Assembly: GCA_013396655.1 (NCBI GenBank)
Contig: WBMV01000146.1
Location: 64,843-128,842 of the forward strand
DNA from: Campylorhamphus procurvoides
Taxonomy: Eukaryota; Chordata; Aves; Passeriformes; Dendrocolaptidae
DNA length: 64,000 nt
Direction of reading: 5' to 3'
In this document: positions 48,501 through 51,454 of the stretch, in pieces
How the letters are laid out: every line of letters starts with the position of its first letter
Position numbering within the stretch: the first letter of the stretch is position 1
Program-made: the position numbers and the translations under genes
Notes under the pieces: model-generated
Told to the model about the DNA's origin: nothing
Databases searched by the model: none
Seen by the model: only the letters and a program-made list of their open reading frames with translations

Positions 48501-49927
48501 AATCTCGTTTATTGATAGTTTAGATATGGGAACACTGATGGAACTGGTCACTGGAGATGCAGCTTCTCTGAGGGGGCTGTAGAAAGTGGATTGTGTTGGA
48601 GCTGCCTGTTTATCCCACTGCTGAGGGGGTCACTCATTTCTATCCTATTTGTCCAGTTTCTCTCGTTACCCTGATTCCAGAGTGCTGCTGGTCCCTCATT
48701 TAACAGTGTTCTGTACTTGGGTGGCTTTACCAAACCTCTCCTGATTTCACAGAATCCCAGAATGGTTTGGGTTGGAAGGGACCCTAAAGCCCACCCAGTG
48801 CCACCCCTGCCATGGGCAGGGACACATCCCACCAGCCCAGGGTGCTCCAAGCCCCGTCCAACCTGGGATATTTTCTCTCACCATGTTTTCTGGCTATGAG
48901 TTCTCCGTGCAGGGGATCCTGGAGCTGTTCTCATGTTAGGTTTTCACAGGGATTCAGCACTGAGGTCTCACCGACCTTCCTGCACTTTCCCTCTGCAGGA
49001 GAAACATCCCGGTTTTTCCAGAGGACTCAGTACTATGATGGAGTGCTCTCGGCCCTGGTGGAGGCCGGGATCCGGATTCTCTTCAGCTCCTGCCCCGAGG
49101 AGACTGCAGTGCTGCTGAAGGACCTGGCCGTGCTGGAACACAGGAAAGGCACTGCCATCGATGTCCCCACGGAGCTGGAGGGGCCCCGGCGGGCCCTGCT
49201 TGGCTTCTACCTGAGCATGCCCGGCCTCAGCTACCCGGCAGCCCTGGCACTGAGCCACAGCAGCTGCCCCCGGGCCGTGGCCAACAGGTACCCCCCGGGG
49301 CTGGCTGTGCTGGGGATGGGGCCCTCCTGAGCCTTCCCGGGGGATGGGACCCTCCTGAGCCTTCCCTTGGGATGGATCCTTGCTGCACCTTTCCTGTGGA
49401 ATAGAGCCTGCCTGCACCTTTTCTGCTGGGGTAGATCCCTCCTGTACCTTTGCTCTGGGATAGATCCTTCCTGCACCTTTCCTGCTGGGATGGCTGCTGG
49501 GGGAGCTCGTTCTTTGCACCTCTTGCTGTGGGATCTGCTCACGAAATTCCTTTCATCACCTTTCCAGCTGGGATAGATTCTCAGGGCCACCCTTCCTGCA
49601 CCTTTCCAGCTGGGACAGCTGCTCGGGGAGATCCTTTCAGTCGCTGCTGGAGCTCCCAGGAGCTTCCCTGTCCCAGCTCCCCCGTCCGTCCCGTCCCCAC
49701 GCGGGTTTCCCTTTGTCCTGCCCCGTGTTCCGTGCCCGGCAGTGCAGCCGCAGCTCGGGCTGTCCCCGGGGCTGCAGTTCACAGCTCTCCCTCCCGTCTC
49801 TTGCAGCTCCCCGCCTGCCCTGGCCGCGGCCGGGCGGATCGGCCGTGCCCGCGCCGAGCACATCGTGCGGTTCCTGCGCCACGGCTGCGACCCCGCGCTG
49901 CTCCCGCGGGCCGGGAACAGCCGATAG
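133..49927 (+). CDS. FANCM: FANCM, Fanconi anemia group M DNA translocase, complete 23-exon gene
   Basis: FANCM is a nuclear ATP-dependent branch-point translocase. It anchors the Fanconi core complex on chromatin, remodels stalled forks and R-loops, and recruits the BLM-TOP3A-RMI complex. Exons: 133-565, 1380-1552, 2396-2473, 3092-3250, 20793-20924, 21744-21876, 22108-22236, 22680-22781, 24341-24525, 25146-25352, 27956-28190, 30572-30729, 31209-31361, 38405-40325, 41448-41527, 41626-41697, 42439-42573, 44509-44665, 45534-45640, 46258-46815, 47574-47961, 48999-49287, 49807-49927. All introns are GT-AG, phases agree throughout, and the sum (6105 nt) gives 2034 residues. Helicase motifs: PTGLGKT 87-93, DEAH 189-192, SAT 220-222, QRMGRTGR 553-560. 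Also visible are MM1 (about 917-980), MM2 (about 1195-1225) and a C-terminal ERCC4-like plus HhH module (about 1800-2034) lacking an evident nuclease motif, as known for the family. The start is the first ATG of the long frame, before the conserved PYQ motif. Assignment rests on alignment to remembered vertebrate FANCM. Confidence 0.97.
716..860. repeat. Polypyrimidine low-complexity tract
   Basis: About 145 bases of C/T runs with very few purines on the + strand, inside FANCM intron 1. The strand asymmetry could favour triplex or R-loop formation, but this is only inferred from composition. Confidence 0.8.
1096..1290 (+). mobile_element. CR1 LINE 3' end
   Basis: 5'-truncated CR1 with the full 3' tail reading through 'ggccctggcacag' to the terminal 'ccattccatgaatccatg' motif. 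It lies 90 bp before the acceptor of exon 2. Confidence 0.85.
1380..1552 (+). CDS. FANCM: FANCM exon 2 (residues 145-202)
   Basis: Encodes the helicase segment with motif II DEAH at 189-192 (context VIDEAHKAL). Acceptor ttccag|GAGG, donor CAG|gtatt. Confidence 0.96.
1553..2395 (+). other. FANCM intron 2
   Basis: AT-rich intron with a poly-T run near 2010 and a CR1 tail (2127-2276). No gene is seen. Confidence 0.85.
2127..2276 (+). mobile_element. CR1 LINE 3' fragment
   Basis: Diverged sense CR1 tail ending in 'ccattccatgattctatga', with the canonical CR1 terminal octamer visible. Confidence 0.8.
2396..2473 (+). CDS. FANCM: FANCM exon 3 (residues 203-228)
   Basis: 26 codons carrying motif III (LSATPG, SAT at 220-222). 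Phase 0 at both ends. Confidence 0.96.
2474..3091 (+). other. FANCM intron 3
   Basis: Contains a CR1 tail (2584-2762). The rest is unremarkable. Confidence 0.85.
2584..2762 (+). mobile_element. CR1 LINE 3' end
   Basis: Sense CR1 tail with a small internal deletion in the 'ccctgc(cc)atgg' segment, ending in 'ccatgattctat'. Confidence 0.82.
3092..3250 (+). CDS. FANCM: FANCM exon 4 (residues 229-281)
   Basis: 53 codons between the two RecA-like lobes, containing the conserved ISNLL, YSHER and VPLGEEL segments. Followed by the 17.5-kb intron 4. Confidence 0.96.
3251..7441 (+). other. FANCM intron 4, proximal part
   Basis: About 4.2 kb of mostly AT-rich, non-coding sequence between FANCM exon 4 and the 3' end of the nested SOUL gene. 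One CR1 fragment (6384-6535) is recognisable. The terminal few hundred bases presumably hold the SOUL 3' UTR. No minus-strand AATAAA is seen in the 500 bp after its stop; a weaker GATAAA (7015-7010, minus) is the nearest variant. Confidence 0.7.
6384..6535 (+). mobile_element. CR1 LINE fragment
   Basis: Shows the internal CR1 landmark 'acactggaacag' followed by 'cccagagaggttgtgg' and 'ccctggaggtgctcaag', a different CR1 subfamily from most others here. Confidence 0.8.
7442..7613 (-). CDS. SOUL gene exon 5 (C terminus)
   Basis: One base completes an Arg codon, then 56 codons and TGA (7444-7442). Encodes the SOUL terminal block with [13 protein letters not shown] and QRP before the stop. Confidence 0.87.
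7442..13326 (-). CDS. SOUL/HEBP-family heme-binding protein, nested in FANCM intron 4
   Basis: Minus-strand gene of five exons: 13326-13110, 10019-9928, 8928-8787, 8300-8117, 7613-7442; all introns GT-AG with consistent phases; 807 nt, 268 residues. Residues 1-100 form an acidic extension ([30 protein letters not shown]) not found in human HEBP1 or HEBP2. From about 104 on it matches the SOUL fold: [50 protein letters not shown], and the terminal FIIAGYTNP and NEVWFLQRP. The family binds heme or tetrapyrroles, and chicken SOUL is known from retina and pineal gland; I believe this is that gene but cannot prove it. The Met at 13326 has strong context (G -3, G +4). The position of the proposed HEBP2 heme-ligand His is Gln. 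The gene lies wholly inside FANCM intron 4, antisense. Confidence 0.87.
7614..8116 (-). other. SOUL gene intron 4
   Basis: GT-AG intron containing an antisense CR1 fragment (7820-7968). No other feature is seen. Confidence 0.85.
7820..7968 (-). mobile_element. CR1 LINE 3' end
   Basis: Minus-orientation CR1 of the 'agctggaagggaccccc' subfamily, with its 3' end at 7820 (reverse complement of 'attccatgattctacga'). Confidence 0.82.
8117..8300 (-). CDS. SOUL gene exon 4
   Basis: Encodes the central beta segment ([14 protein letters not shown] ... [14 protein letters not shown]). Acceptor ccccag|GG, donor AG|gtgaga. Confidence 0.88.
8301..8786 (-). other. SOUL gene intron 3
   Basis: GT-AG intron containing a plus-orientation CR1 (8446-8635). 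No exon is seen. Confidence 0.85.
8446..8635 (+). mobile_element. CR1 LINE 3' end
   Basis: CR1 tail inside SOUL intron 3, in FANCM sense and opposite to the host gene SOUL. Its 3' end reads 'attctgggattctctg'. Confidence 0.84.
8787..8928 (-). CDS. SOUL gene exon 3
   Basis: 47 codons plus one base, starting [16 protein letters not shown] and containing [13 protein letters not shown]. This is the first exon with clear SOUL-domain homology. Confidence 0.88.
8929..9927 (-). other. SOUL gene intron 2
   Basis: AT-rich, about 1 kb. I see no repeat or gene in it. Confidence 0.8.
9928..10019 (-). CDS. SOUL gene exon 2
   Basis: Two bases complete an Asp codon, then 30 codons beginning [12 protein letters not shown] and ending RKEK. 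Donor AAG|gtactg. Confidence 0.85.
10020..13109 (-). other. SOUL gene intron 1
   Basis: 3.1 kb of largely AT-rich sequence with one minus-orientation CR1 (11704-11985). No exon is supported. Confidence 0.8.
11704..11985 (-). mobile_element. CR1 LINE 3' end
   Basis: Minus-orientation CR1 of the 'ccagagggtggtgggcactg' subfamily (seen as its reverse complement), about 280 bp. It produces several long but spurious reading frames. Confidence 0.84.
13000..13450. promoter_or_regulatory. CpG-rich promoter/first-exon region of the SOUL gene
   Basis: Dense CpG and high GC covering SOUL exon 1 and about 120 bp upstream, in contrast with AT-rich flanks. It looks like an internal CpG-island promoter inside FANCM intron 4. 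A perfect OTX/CRX core TAATCC lies on the minus strand at 13451-13446, about 120 nt before the ATG. Confidence 0.65.
13110..13326 (-). CDS. SOUL gene exon 1 (acidic N terminus)
   Basis: 72 codons plus one base. The start at 13326 has G at -3 and +4. An alternative in-frame Met lies at residue 8 (MGGAGP). The same frame stays open upstream to 13509 with a Met there, but that part is Pro/Gly-rich with no family likeness and is taken as 5' UTR. Donor CGCG|gtaagg. Confidence 0.8.
16733..16875 (+). mobile_element. CR1 LINE 3' fragment
   Basis: Diverged sense CR1 tail with 'ggggcaacctgggctggtgg' and a decayed end 'agtctgtgattcc'. Confidence 0.78.
18832..19022 (-). mobile_element. CR1 LINE 3' end
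   Basis: Near-complete tail in minus orientation, beginning 'agtcatggaatggtttggg' and ending in 'ctgcccaccctcac'. Confidence 0.85.
19364..19850 (+). mobile_element. CR1 interrupted by a second CR1
   Basis: A tail of one CR1 subfamily (19364-19484) stops at 'gctggtgggagg' and resumes near 19771 at 'gcccctgcccatggc'. Between them sits a different CR1 subfamily (19485-19767) that ends in 'ggatattccatgatt'. All parts are in + orientation. Confidence 0.78.
20793..20924 (+). CDS. FANCM: FANCM exon 5 (residues 282-325)
   Basis: 44 codons with the conserved [18 protein letters not shown] block. Acceptor ttgcag|GTG, donor GTG|gtaagt. Confidence 0.95.
20925..21743 (+). other. FANCM intron 5
   Basis: Contains a short CR1 scrap (21041-21092) and a small direct repeat 'agatgagctaatct' (about 21470-21510) flanking the palindrome CTAATCTTAGATTAG. 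No gene is seen. Confidence 0.75.
21041..21092 (-). mobile_element. CR1 LINE 3' scrap
   Basis: About 50 bp reading 'tggtttgggttggaaggg', the extreme 3' end of a CR1 in minus orientation. Confidence 0.7.
21744..21876 (+). CDS. FANCM: FANCM exon 6 (residues 326-369)
   Basis: Encodes [19 protein letters not shown] and GIMDGSK, colinear with FANCM. Ends in phase 1. Confidence 0.95.
22108..22236 (+). CDS. FANCM: FANCM exon 7 (residues 370-412)
   Basis: Starts [19 protein letters not shown]. Two in-phase donors are possible: 22236 (GCAG|gtcagg, chosen) and 22215 (GGAG|gtgttt), differing by seven codons in a poorly conserved stretch. Confidence 0.85.
22237..22679 (+). other. FANCM intron 7
   Basis: AT-rich intron with nothing recognisable. 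Confidence 0.8.
22680..22781 (+). CDS. FANCM: FANCM exon 8 (residues 413-446)
   Basis: Encodes [23 protein letters not shown] (written here only as a family landmark, start and end positions as given). Donor TCTG|gtaagt, phase 1. Confidence 0.93.
23783..23899 (+). mobile_element. CR1 LINE 3' end
   Basis: Sense tail from 'ggccaggttggatggggc' to 'agtcagtgattctg'. Confidence 0.82.
23905..24125 (-). mobile_element. CR1 LINE fragment, other subfamily
   Basis: Reverse-oriented, begins 'agccatagaattgctaag' and includes 'cgagtccaacc' and 'ctgccagggatggtga', typical of an older CR1 subfamily. Confidence 0.75.
24341..24525 (+). CDS. FANCM: FANCM exon 9 (residues 447-508)
   Basis: Second RecA lobe with motif IV region [18 protein letters not shown] and MMFVGHS. 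The acceptor is a tandem CAGCAG; use of the first would start the exon at 24338 and add one Ala codon. Confidence 0.92.
24526..25145 (+). other. FANCM intron 9
   Basis: AT-rich, no repeat or gene recognised. Confidence 0.8.
25146..25352 (+). CDS. FANCM: FANCM exon 10 (residues 509-577)
   Basis: 69 codons with motif V ([15 protein letters not shown]) and motif VI (QRMGRTGR, 553-560). Markedly more GC-rich than exons 5-8. Confidence 0.96.
25353..27955 (+). other. FANCM intron 10
   Basis: 2.6 kb; the first 400 bases are a long minus-orientation CR1 (25388-25765). Poly-T/poly-G-rich low-complexity sequence lies near 26690-26950. No gene is supported. Confidence 0.8.
25388..25765 (-). mobile_element. 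CR1 LINE, longer copy
   Basis: About 380 bp of CR1 in minus orientation, only 35 bp past the exon 10 donor. It extends beyond the usual 180-bp tail into 'ctccagctctcctggagccc'. Same subfamily as the long + copies at 41.9, 45.8 and 50.4 kb. Confidence 0.85.
27956..28190 (+). CDS. FANCM: FANCM exon 11 (residues 578-655)
   Basis: Ends the helicase core: [21 protein letters not shown] and KVHKMFIT match the family. Phase 1 at the donor (ACTG|gtaaga). Confidence 0.95.
28331..28460 (-). mobile_element. CR1 LINE 3' fragment
   Basis: Minus-orientation tail with an internal deletion of the 'cctcaaagcccacccagtg' part, running straight into 'ggacacctcccaccagccc'. Confidence 0.8.
29645..29812 (+). mobile_element. 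CR1 LINE 3' fragment
   Basis: Sense fragment of the 'ggattgttggggtgtcctg' subfamily ending 'ggatattccgtggttctctg'. Confidence 0.8.
30572..30729 (+). CDS. FANCM: FANCM exon 12 (residues 656-708)
   Basis: Contains [17 protein letters not shown], corresponding to the start of the region that binds the MHF1-MHF2 histone-fold dimer in human FANCM (about 661-800). Confidence 0.93.
30730..31208 (+). other. FANCM intron 12
   Basis: Contains a diverged CR1 tail (30986-31085, minus). No other feature. Confidence 0.8.
30986..31085 (-). mobile_element. CR1 LINE 3' scrap
   Basis: Begins 'cacagaatccccggatggtt' and retains 'gggcagggacacctt'. About 100 bp. Confidence 0.75.
31209..31361 (+). CDS. FANCM: FANCM exon 13 (residues 709-759)
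   Basis: 51 codons with [20 protein letters not shown] and MEMMEQLR, part of the MHF-binding region. Confidence 0.94.
32331..32400 (-). mobile_element. CR1 LINE fragment
   Basis: Short antisense piece with 'ccttttctctgggctgacccc' followed by 'agctccctcagctgctcc', the same CR1 segment seen at 54.8 and 57.8 kb. Confidence 0.65.
32870..33126 (+). mobile_element. CR1 LINE, deleted copy
   Basis: Starts in the upstream CR1 body ('cctagagaagagaagg'), then jumps to 'ggccaaggttagattggacg', so the 'ggtgggcaggccctgg' block is missing. 3' end 'ccattccatgact'. Confidence 0.8.
33930..34160 (+). mobile_element. CR1 LINE 3' end
   Basis: Complete tail preceded by 'ggaattggtggctgggaggg', ending 'attctgggattccatgatt'. 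Confidence 0.85.
34645..34780 (+). repeat. Perfect 68-bp tandem duplication
   Basis: Bases 34645-34712 are repeated without a difference as 34713-34780. The unit starts 'ggttgggaaaaatttatatt' and ends 'gaaaataaagaa'. Non-coding, deep in intron 13. Confidence 0.93.
36942..37120 (-). mobile_element. CR1 LINE 3' end
   Basis: Begins 'tcccacagccatgggatagg' and is cut off at 'cttctctgggcagcc'. It is followed at once by the 'ggtttgtaggtttgggg' duplication. Confidence 0.83.
37731..37772. repeat. TG/TA microsatellite
   Basis: Short alternating purine-pyrimidine stretch of TG, TA and AC dinucleotides. Confidence 0.75.
38405..40325 (+). CDS. FANCM: FANCM exon 14 (residues 760-1399), large disordered exon
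   Basis: 1921-nt exon, acidic and Ser/Pro-rich. Conserved islands: GDCSYE at the start; an MM1-like region at 38876-39075 ([26 protein letters not shown]), which in human FANCM contacts the core complex through FANCF; and MM2 at 39710-39805 ([19 protein letters not shown]), which binds RMI1-RMI2. Acceptor ccccag|GGG. The donor GGAG|gtgggc at 40326 is chosen because it joins in phase 1 to the next exon; the frame would otherwise run on to a stop at 40417. A weaker donor at TCCC|gtgtgt is also in phase. Confidence 0.92.
40326..41447 (+). other. FANCM intron 14
   Basis: Contains a CR1 (40803-41040, minus). The rest is unremarkable. Confidence 0.8.
40803..41040 (-). mobile_element. CR1 LINE, internally deleted
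   Basis: 3' tail 'cagaacagcttgggctgg' fused directly to the upstream CR1 body ('ccctctccagctctcctgg' to 'ctgcagcatctcc'). Confidence 0.8.
41448..41527 (+). CDS. FANCM: FANCM exon 15 (residues 1400-1426)
   Basis: Encodes [19 protein letters not shown] then VLKSPD, matching the family's SEDDEIFRRK segment. Confidence 0.9.
41626..41697 (+). CDS. FANCM: FANCM exon 16 (residues 1427-1450)
   Basis: 24 codons including [15 protein letters not shown]. The intron before it is only 98 nt. Confidence 0.88.
41781..41890 (-). mobile_element. CR1 LINE 3' fragment
   Basis: Diverged tail starting 'cacaatcccagactggtt', cut at 'cgagccccatc'. Confidence 0.78.
41941..42375 (+). mobile_element. CR1 LINE, long copy
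   Basis: About 430 bp of CR1 with both the upstream body ('ctggagaagagaaggctcc') and an intact tail. Its end lies 64 bp before exon 17. Confidence 0.87.
42439..42573 (+). CDS. FANCM: FANCM exon 17 (residues 1451-1495)
   Basis: Starts [10 protein letters not shown] (human SSSDESENF) and is rich in Lys/Arg/Ser. Phase 0 at both ends. Confidence 0.88.
42574..44508 (+). other. FANCM intron 17
   Basis: 1.9 kb; contains one copy of a 98% identical repeat pair (43533-43779 and beyond). No gene is supported. Confidence 0.78.
43533..43779. repeat. Repeat pair copy 1 (partner 63753-64000)
   Basis: From 'tgtttcccaggtgtgagc' onward this matches 63753-64000 with three substitutions and one 1-bp indel. 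Homology begins sharply at a TG in both places, as at an LTR end, but the other boundary is not visible because copy 2 runs out of the window. An AATAAA lies at about 43986 if the element continues. I do not recognise the family. Confidence 0.8.
44509..44665 (+). CDS. FANCM: FANCM exon 18 (residues 1496-1547)
   Basis: Contains [19 protein letters not shown] and MAQFLNDE, clear matches to the family's RKFLDDEAELS and LLDFLNDE. Confidence 0.93.
44830..45086 (+). mobile_element. CR1 LINE 3' end
   Basis: Subfamily with 'cccagagggtggtgggcac', ending 'ggagattctgggattcc'. Confidence 0.84.
45119..45345 (-). mobile_element. CR1 LINE 3' end
   Basis: Minus copy starting 'agaatcccagaatggtttg', reaching 'aattccttcccaatagccc' in its body. 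It lies tail-to-tail with the preceding CR1, 32 bp apart. Confidence 0.85.
45534..45640 (+). CDS. FANCM: FANCM exon 19 (residues 1548-1583)
   Basis: Encodes [20 protein letters not shown] and AIFSQ, colinear with human FANCM. Confidence 0.93.
45641..46257 (+). other. FANCM intron 19
   Basis: Mostly one long CR1 (45760-46135). Confidence 0.82.
45760..46135 (+). mobile_element. CR1 LINE, long copy
   Basis: Same subfamily and extent as the copies at 41.9 and 50.4 kb, with body plus tail. 3' end 'gcattccatgtgtg' is decayed. Confidence 0.86.
46258..46815 (+). CDS. FANCM: FANCM exon 20 (residues 1584-1769)
   Basis: Begins [17 protein letters not shown], then acidic SEEE runs and [16 protein letters not shown], all family landmarks. 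The donor GAG|gtcagt joins in phase 0 to exon 21. The frame stays open about 34 codons past the donor, into the CR1 in intron 20. Confidence 0.9.
46816..47573 (+). other. FANCM intron 20
   Basis: Holds a minus CR1 (46897-47062) and otherwise nothing recognised. Confidence 0.8.
46897..47062 (-). mobile_element. CR1 LINE 3' end
   Basis: Starts 'ggaatcatggaatggtttg', 82 bp after the exon 20 donor; ends within 'agcttctctgggcac'. Confidence 0.84.
47574..47961 (+). CDS. FANCM: FANCM exon 21 (residues 1770-1898), ERCC4-like domain start
   Basis: After a Pro/Ser/Ala linker, encodes [31 protein letters not shown] and FDRVCVIVE, the degenerate XPF/ERCC4 nuclease fold. The catalytic ERKxxxD is reduced to VER followed by Thr, as expected for inactive FANCM. 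GC-rich. Confidence 0.94.
47977..48263 (+). mobile_element. CR1 LINE 3' end
   Basis: Sense copy starting 16 bp after the exon 21 donor, with the tail ending 'agtctgggattctgtgat'. Confidence 0.85.
48748..48868 (-). mobile_element. CR1 LINE 3' end
   Basis: Short minus copy, 'cacagaatcccagaatgg' to 'cccgtccaacctgg'. Confidence 0.84.
48999..49287 (+). CDS. FANCM: FANCM exon 22 (residues 1899-1994)
   Basis: Encodes the rest of the nuclease-like fold ([19 protein letters not shown]) and the first helix-hairpin-helix ([16 protein letters not shown]). Ends in phase 2 (AACAG|gtaccc). Confidence 0.94.
49305..49640. repeat. Degenerate minisatellite in FANCM intron 22
   Basis: Loose tandem units of about 28-30 bp with a 'gcacctttcctgctgggat' core followed by 'agatccttcct', repeated about eight to ten times with drift. 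Fills most of the 519-nt intron. Confidence 0.75.
49807..49927 (+). CDS. FANCM: FANCM exon 23 (residues 1995-2034) with stop
   Basis: Last helix-hairpin-helix part ([20 protein letters not shown]) and a short Arg/Pro-rich tail, stop TAG 49925-49927. Very GC- and CpG-rich, with many Ala/Arg replacements relative to human. Confidence 0.92.
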
Positions 49928-49933
49928 CGAGGG

Positions 49934-49939
49934 AATAAA
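49934..49939 (+). terminator. FANCM: FANCM poly(A) signal (AATAAA)
   Basis: Canonical AATAAA six bases after the stop codon, with a GT-rich stretch ('ggtgccgtgtgtcc') about 20 bases later that could serve as the downstream element. A back-up ATTAAA lies at 50008-50013. Confidence 0.75.
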
Positions 49940-50977
49940 CTCTTGGGAACATCAGGCAGGGTGCCGTGTGTCCGCAGGGGCGGCGCTGGGAGCAGCCCGA
50001 AATTCCCATTAAACTGGAATCATGGCTCCAGCGCTTCGGCAGAGGGAAAGGAGGTCCCGGCAGGCACTGCCCTCCACTGCGGCGCTGGGACCAGTGTTAC
50101 CTGGGAAAAGGGGGGCACTGCCCGATGTCCCTGTCTCCAGGACGCGGGGGGTTGTTGGGTGGGCCCGGGGCAGTTCCTGATCCCGGGGGTCTCTCGTGCC
50201 CGTCCTGCCCCCCCGCCCGGGCCGCGGGAGCTCCGGTGCTGCTTCCCCAGCCCCGCCCGGGCAGCCTCTGCCGCCCCTCCGTGGTCATTCCATCCCTTCC
50301 TGGGCAGGAGGTGTCGGGGTCGGCACAGGCCGGGCCGGGCTCAGCCTTTCACAGCCGTGTGTGCCCCGCTCAGGTGAGACCTCCCACTCCTGCTCTGGGA
50401 CCACAGCAGGACATGGAGCTGCTGCAGTGAATCCAGAGGAGACCCCGGAGATGCTGCAGGACTGGAGCCCCTCTGCTCTGGGACAGGCTGGGAGAGCTGG
50501 GGGGGCGCACCTGGAGAAGAGAAGGTTCCAGGGACACCTGAGAGCCCCTGGCAGGGCCTGAAGGGGCTCCAGGAGAGCTGGAGAGGGACTGGGGACAAGG
50601 CATGGAGGGACAGGACACAGGGAATGGCTTCCCAGTGCCTGAGGGCAGGGCTGGCTGGGATATTGGGAAGGAATTGGTGGCTGGGAGGGTGGGCAGGCCC
50701 TGGCACAGGGTGCCCAGAGAAGCTGGGGCTGCCCCTGGATCCCTGGGAGTGTCCAAGGCCAGGTTGGACGGGGCTTGGAGCACCCTGGGCTGGTGGGAGG
50801 TGTCCCTGCCCATGGCAGGAGTGGCACTGGGTGGGCTTTGAGGTCCCTCTCAACCCAAACCAGTCCATTCAAAAGAAGGGGAGGAAGCCTTGCAGGCCCC
50901 ATCCCAAGCTGGACAGCTCATGGATTCTGTTGCCCCACAAAGTCCAACTGATCCATGAGTAAAATAAGCTCATCTTG
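49940..50977. other. FANCM-MIS18BP1 intergenic gap
   Basis: About 1 kb between the two convergent poly(A) signals. The first 400 bp are CpG-rich and the second half is a CR1 (50425-50870). Confidence 0.8.
50425..50870 (+). mobile_element. CR1 LINE, long copy
   Basis: About 445 bp, the longest CR1 in the window, from 'gtgaatccagaggagacccc' through the full tail. It gives large spurious frames on both strands. Confidence 0.87.
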
Positions 50978-50983
50978 TTTATT
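50978..50983 (-). terminator. MIS18BP1: MIS18BP1 distal poly(A) signal
   Basis: AATAAA on the minus strand, about 380 nt after the MIS18BP1 stop. Confidence 0.55.
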
Positions 50984-51064
50984 ACATTAAGGAAATGTAA
51001 AAATTCCAACTCTCCCTACAGCATATTAAAAAGCCATTTCAGTTACTTCCAGGTTTTACCTGAG

Positions 51065-51070
51065 TTTATT
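51065..51070 (-). terminator. MIS18BP1: MIS18BP1 proximal poly(A) signal
   Basis: AATAAA on the minus strand, about 293 nt after the stop. Either this or the distal signal could be used. Confidence 0.6.
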
Positions 51071-51362
51071 GTACATTCATATCCCAGAAGATATTTTATC
51101 TTAAAATGAATCAGACCTTGCCCATCACTGGTATCTGTGTAAATTTCTCCTTCCCAAGAGAGGAGAAGCCTGGGCAAGGAAGTGCCACTTTGTACACATG
51201 GAAAAGCCAAACACTGCCAGGAAGGTGGGAATGGGGTTAAAACACATAAAAACGAGATCAGGGAAGGTTTTACAAATCAATCTTATGATTGCAGCCATTC
51301 CCTCACGGAGGGGTGGCTGAACAAGGCACTGCAGTGCTGAACCAACACATCCCCCAGGCTCA

Positions 51363-51454
51363 TCACATGGAAAAATAGGAATCCTGCTCCTCGTCAGACG
51401 GGACGGGGGGCTCAGCCCCGAAGAGTGTCCTGATCTCTGGGGCCTGTGCCACGT
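51363..51454 (-). CDS. MIS18BP1: MIS18BP1 last exon
   Basis: 29 codons and TGA (51365-51363); acidic ending [13 protein letters not shown], comparable to the human DEEEKDYYFS end. Confidence 0.92.

Larger units (their letters stand above)
47962..48998 (+). other. FANCM intron 21
   Basis: Contains CR1 copies 47977-48263 (+) and 48748-48868 (-). The 480 bp between them shows nothing recognisable. Confidence 0.8.
49800..50350. promoter_or_regulatory. CpG-rich patch at the FANCM 3' end
   Basis: High density of CpG from exon 23 into the intergenic gap, away from either gene's promoter. No reading frame with recognisable homology and no promoter element is seen. Confidence 0.5.

Noticed and set aside
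50285..50902. 205-codon minus frame in the intergenic gap
   Set aside because: It lies almost wholly in the CR1 at 50425-50870 and the CpG-rich patch. No family likeness.
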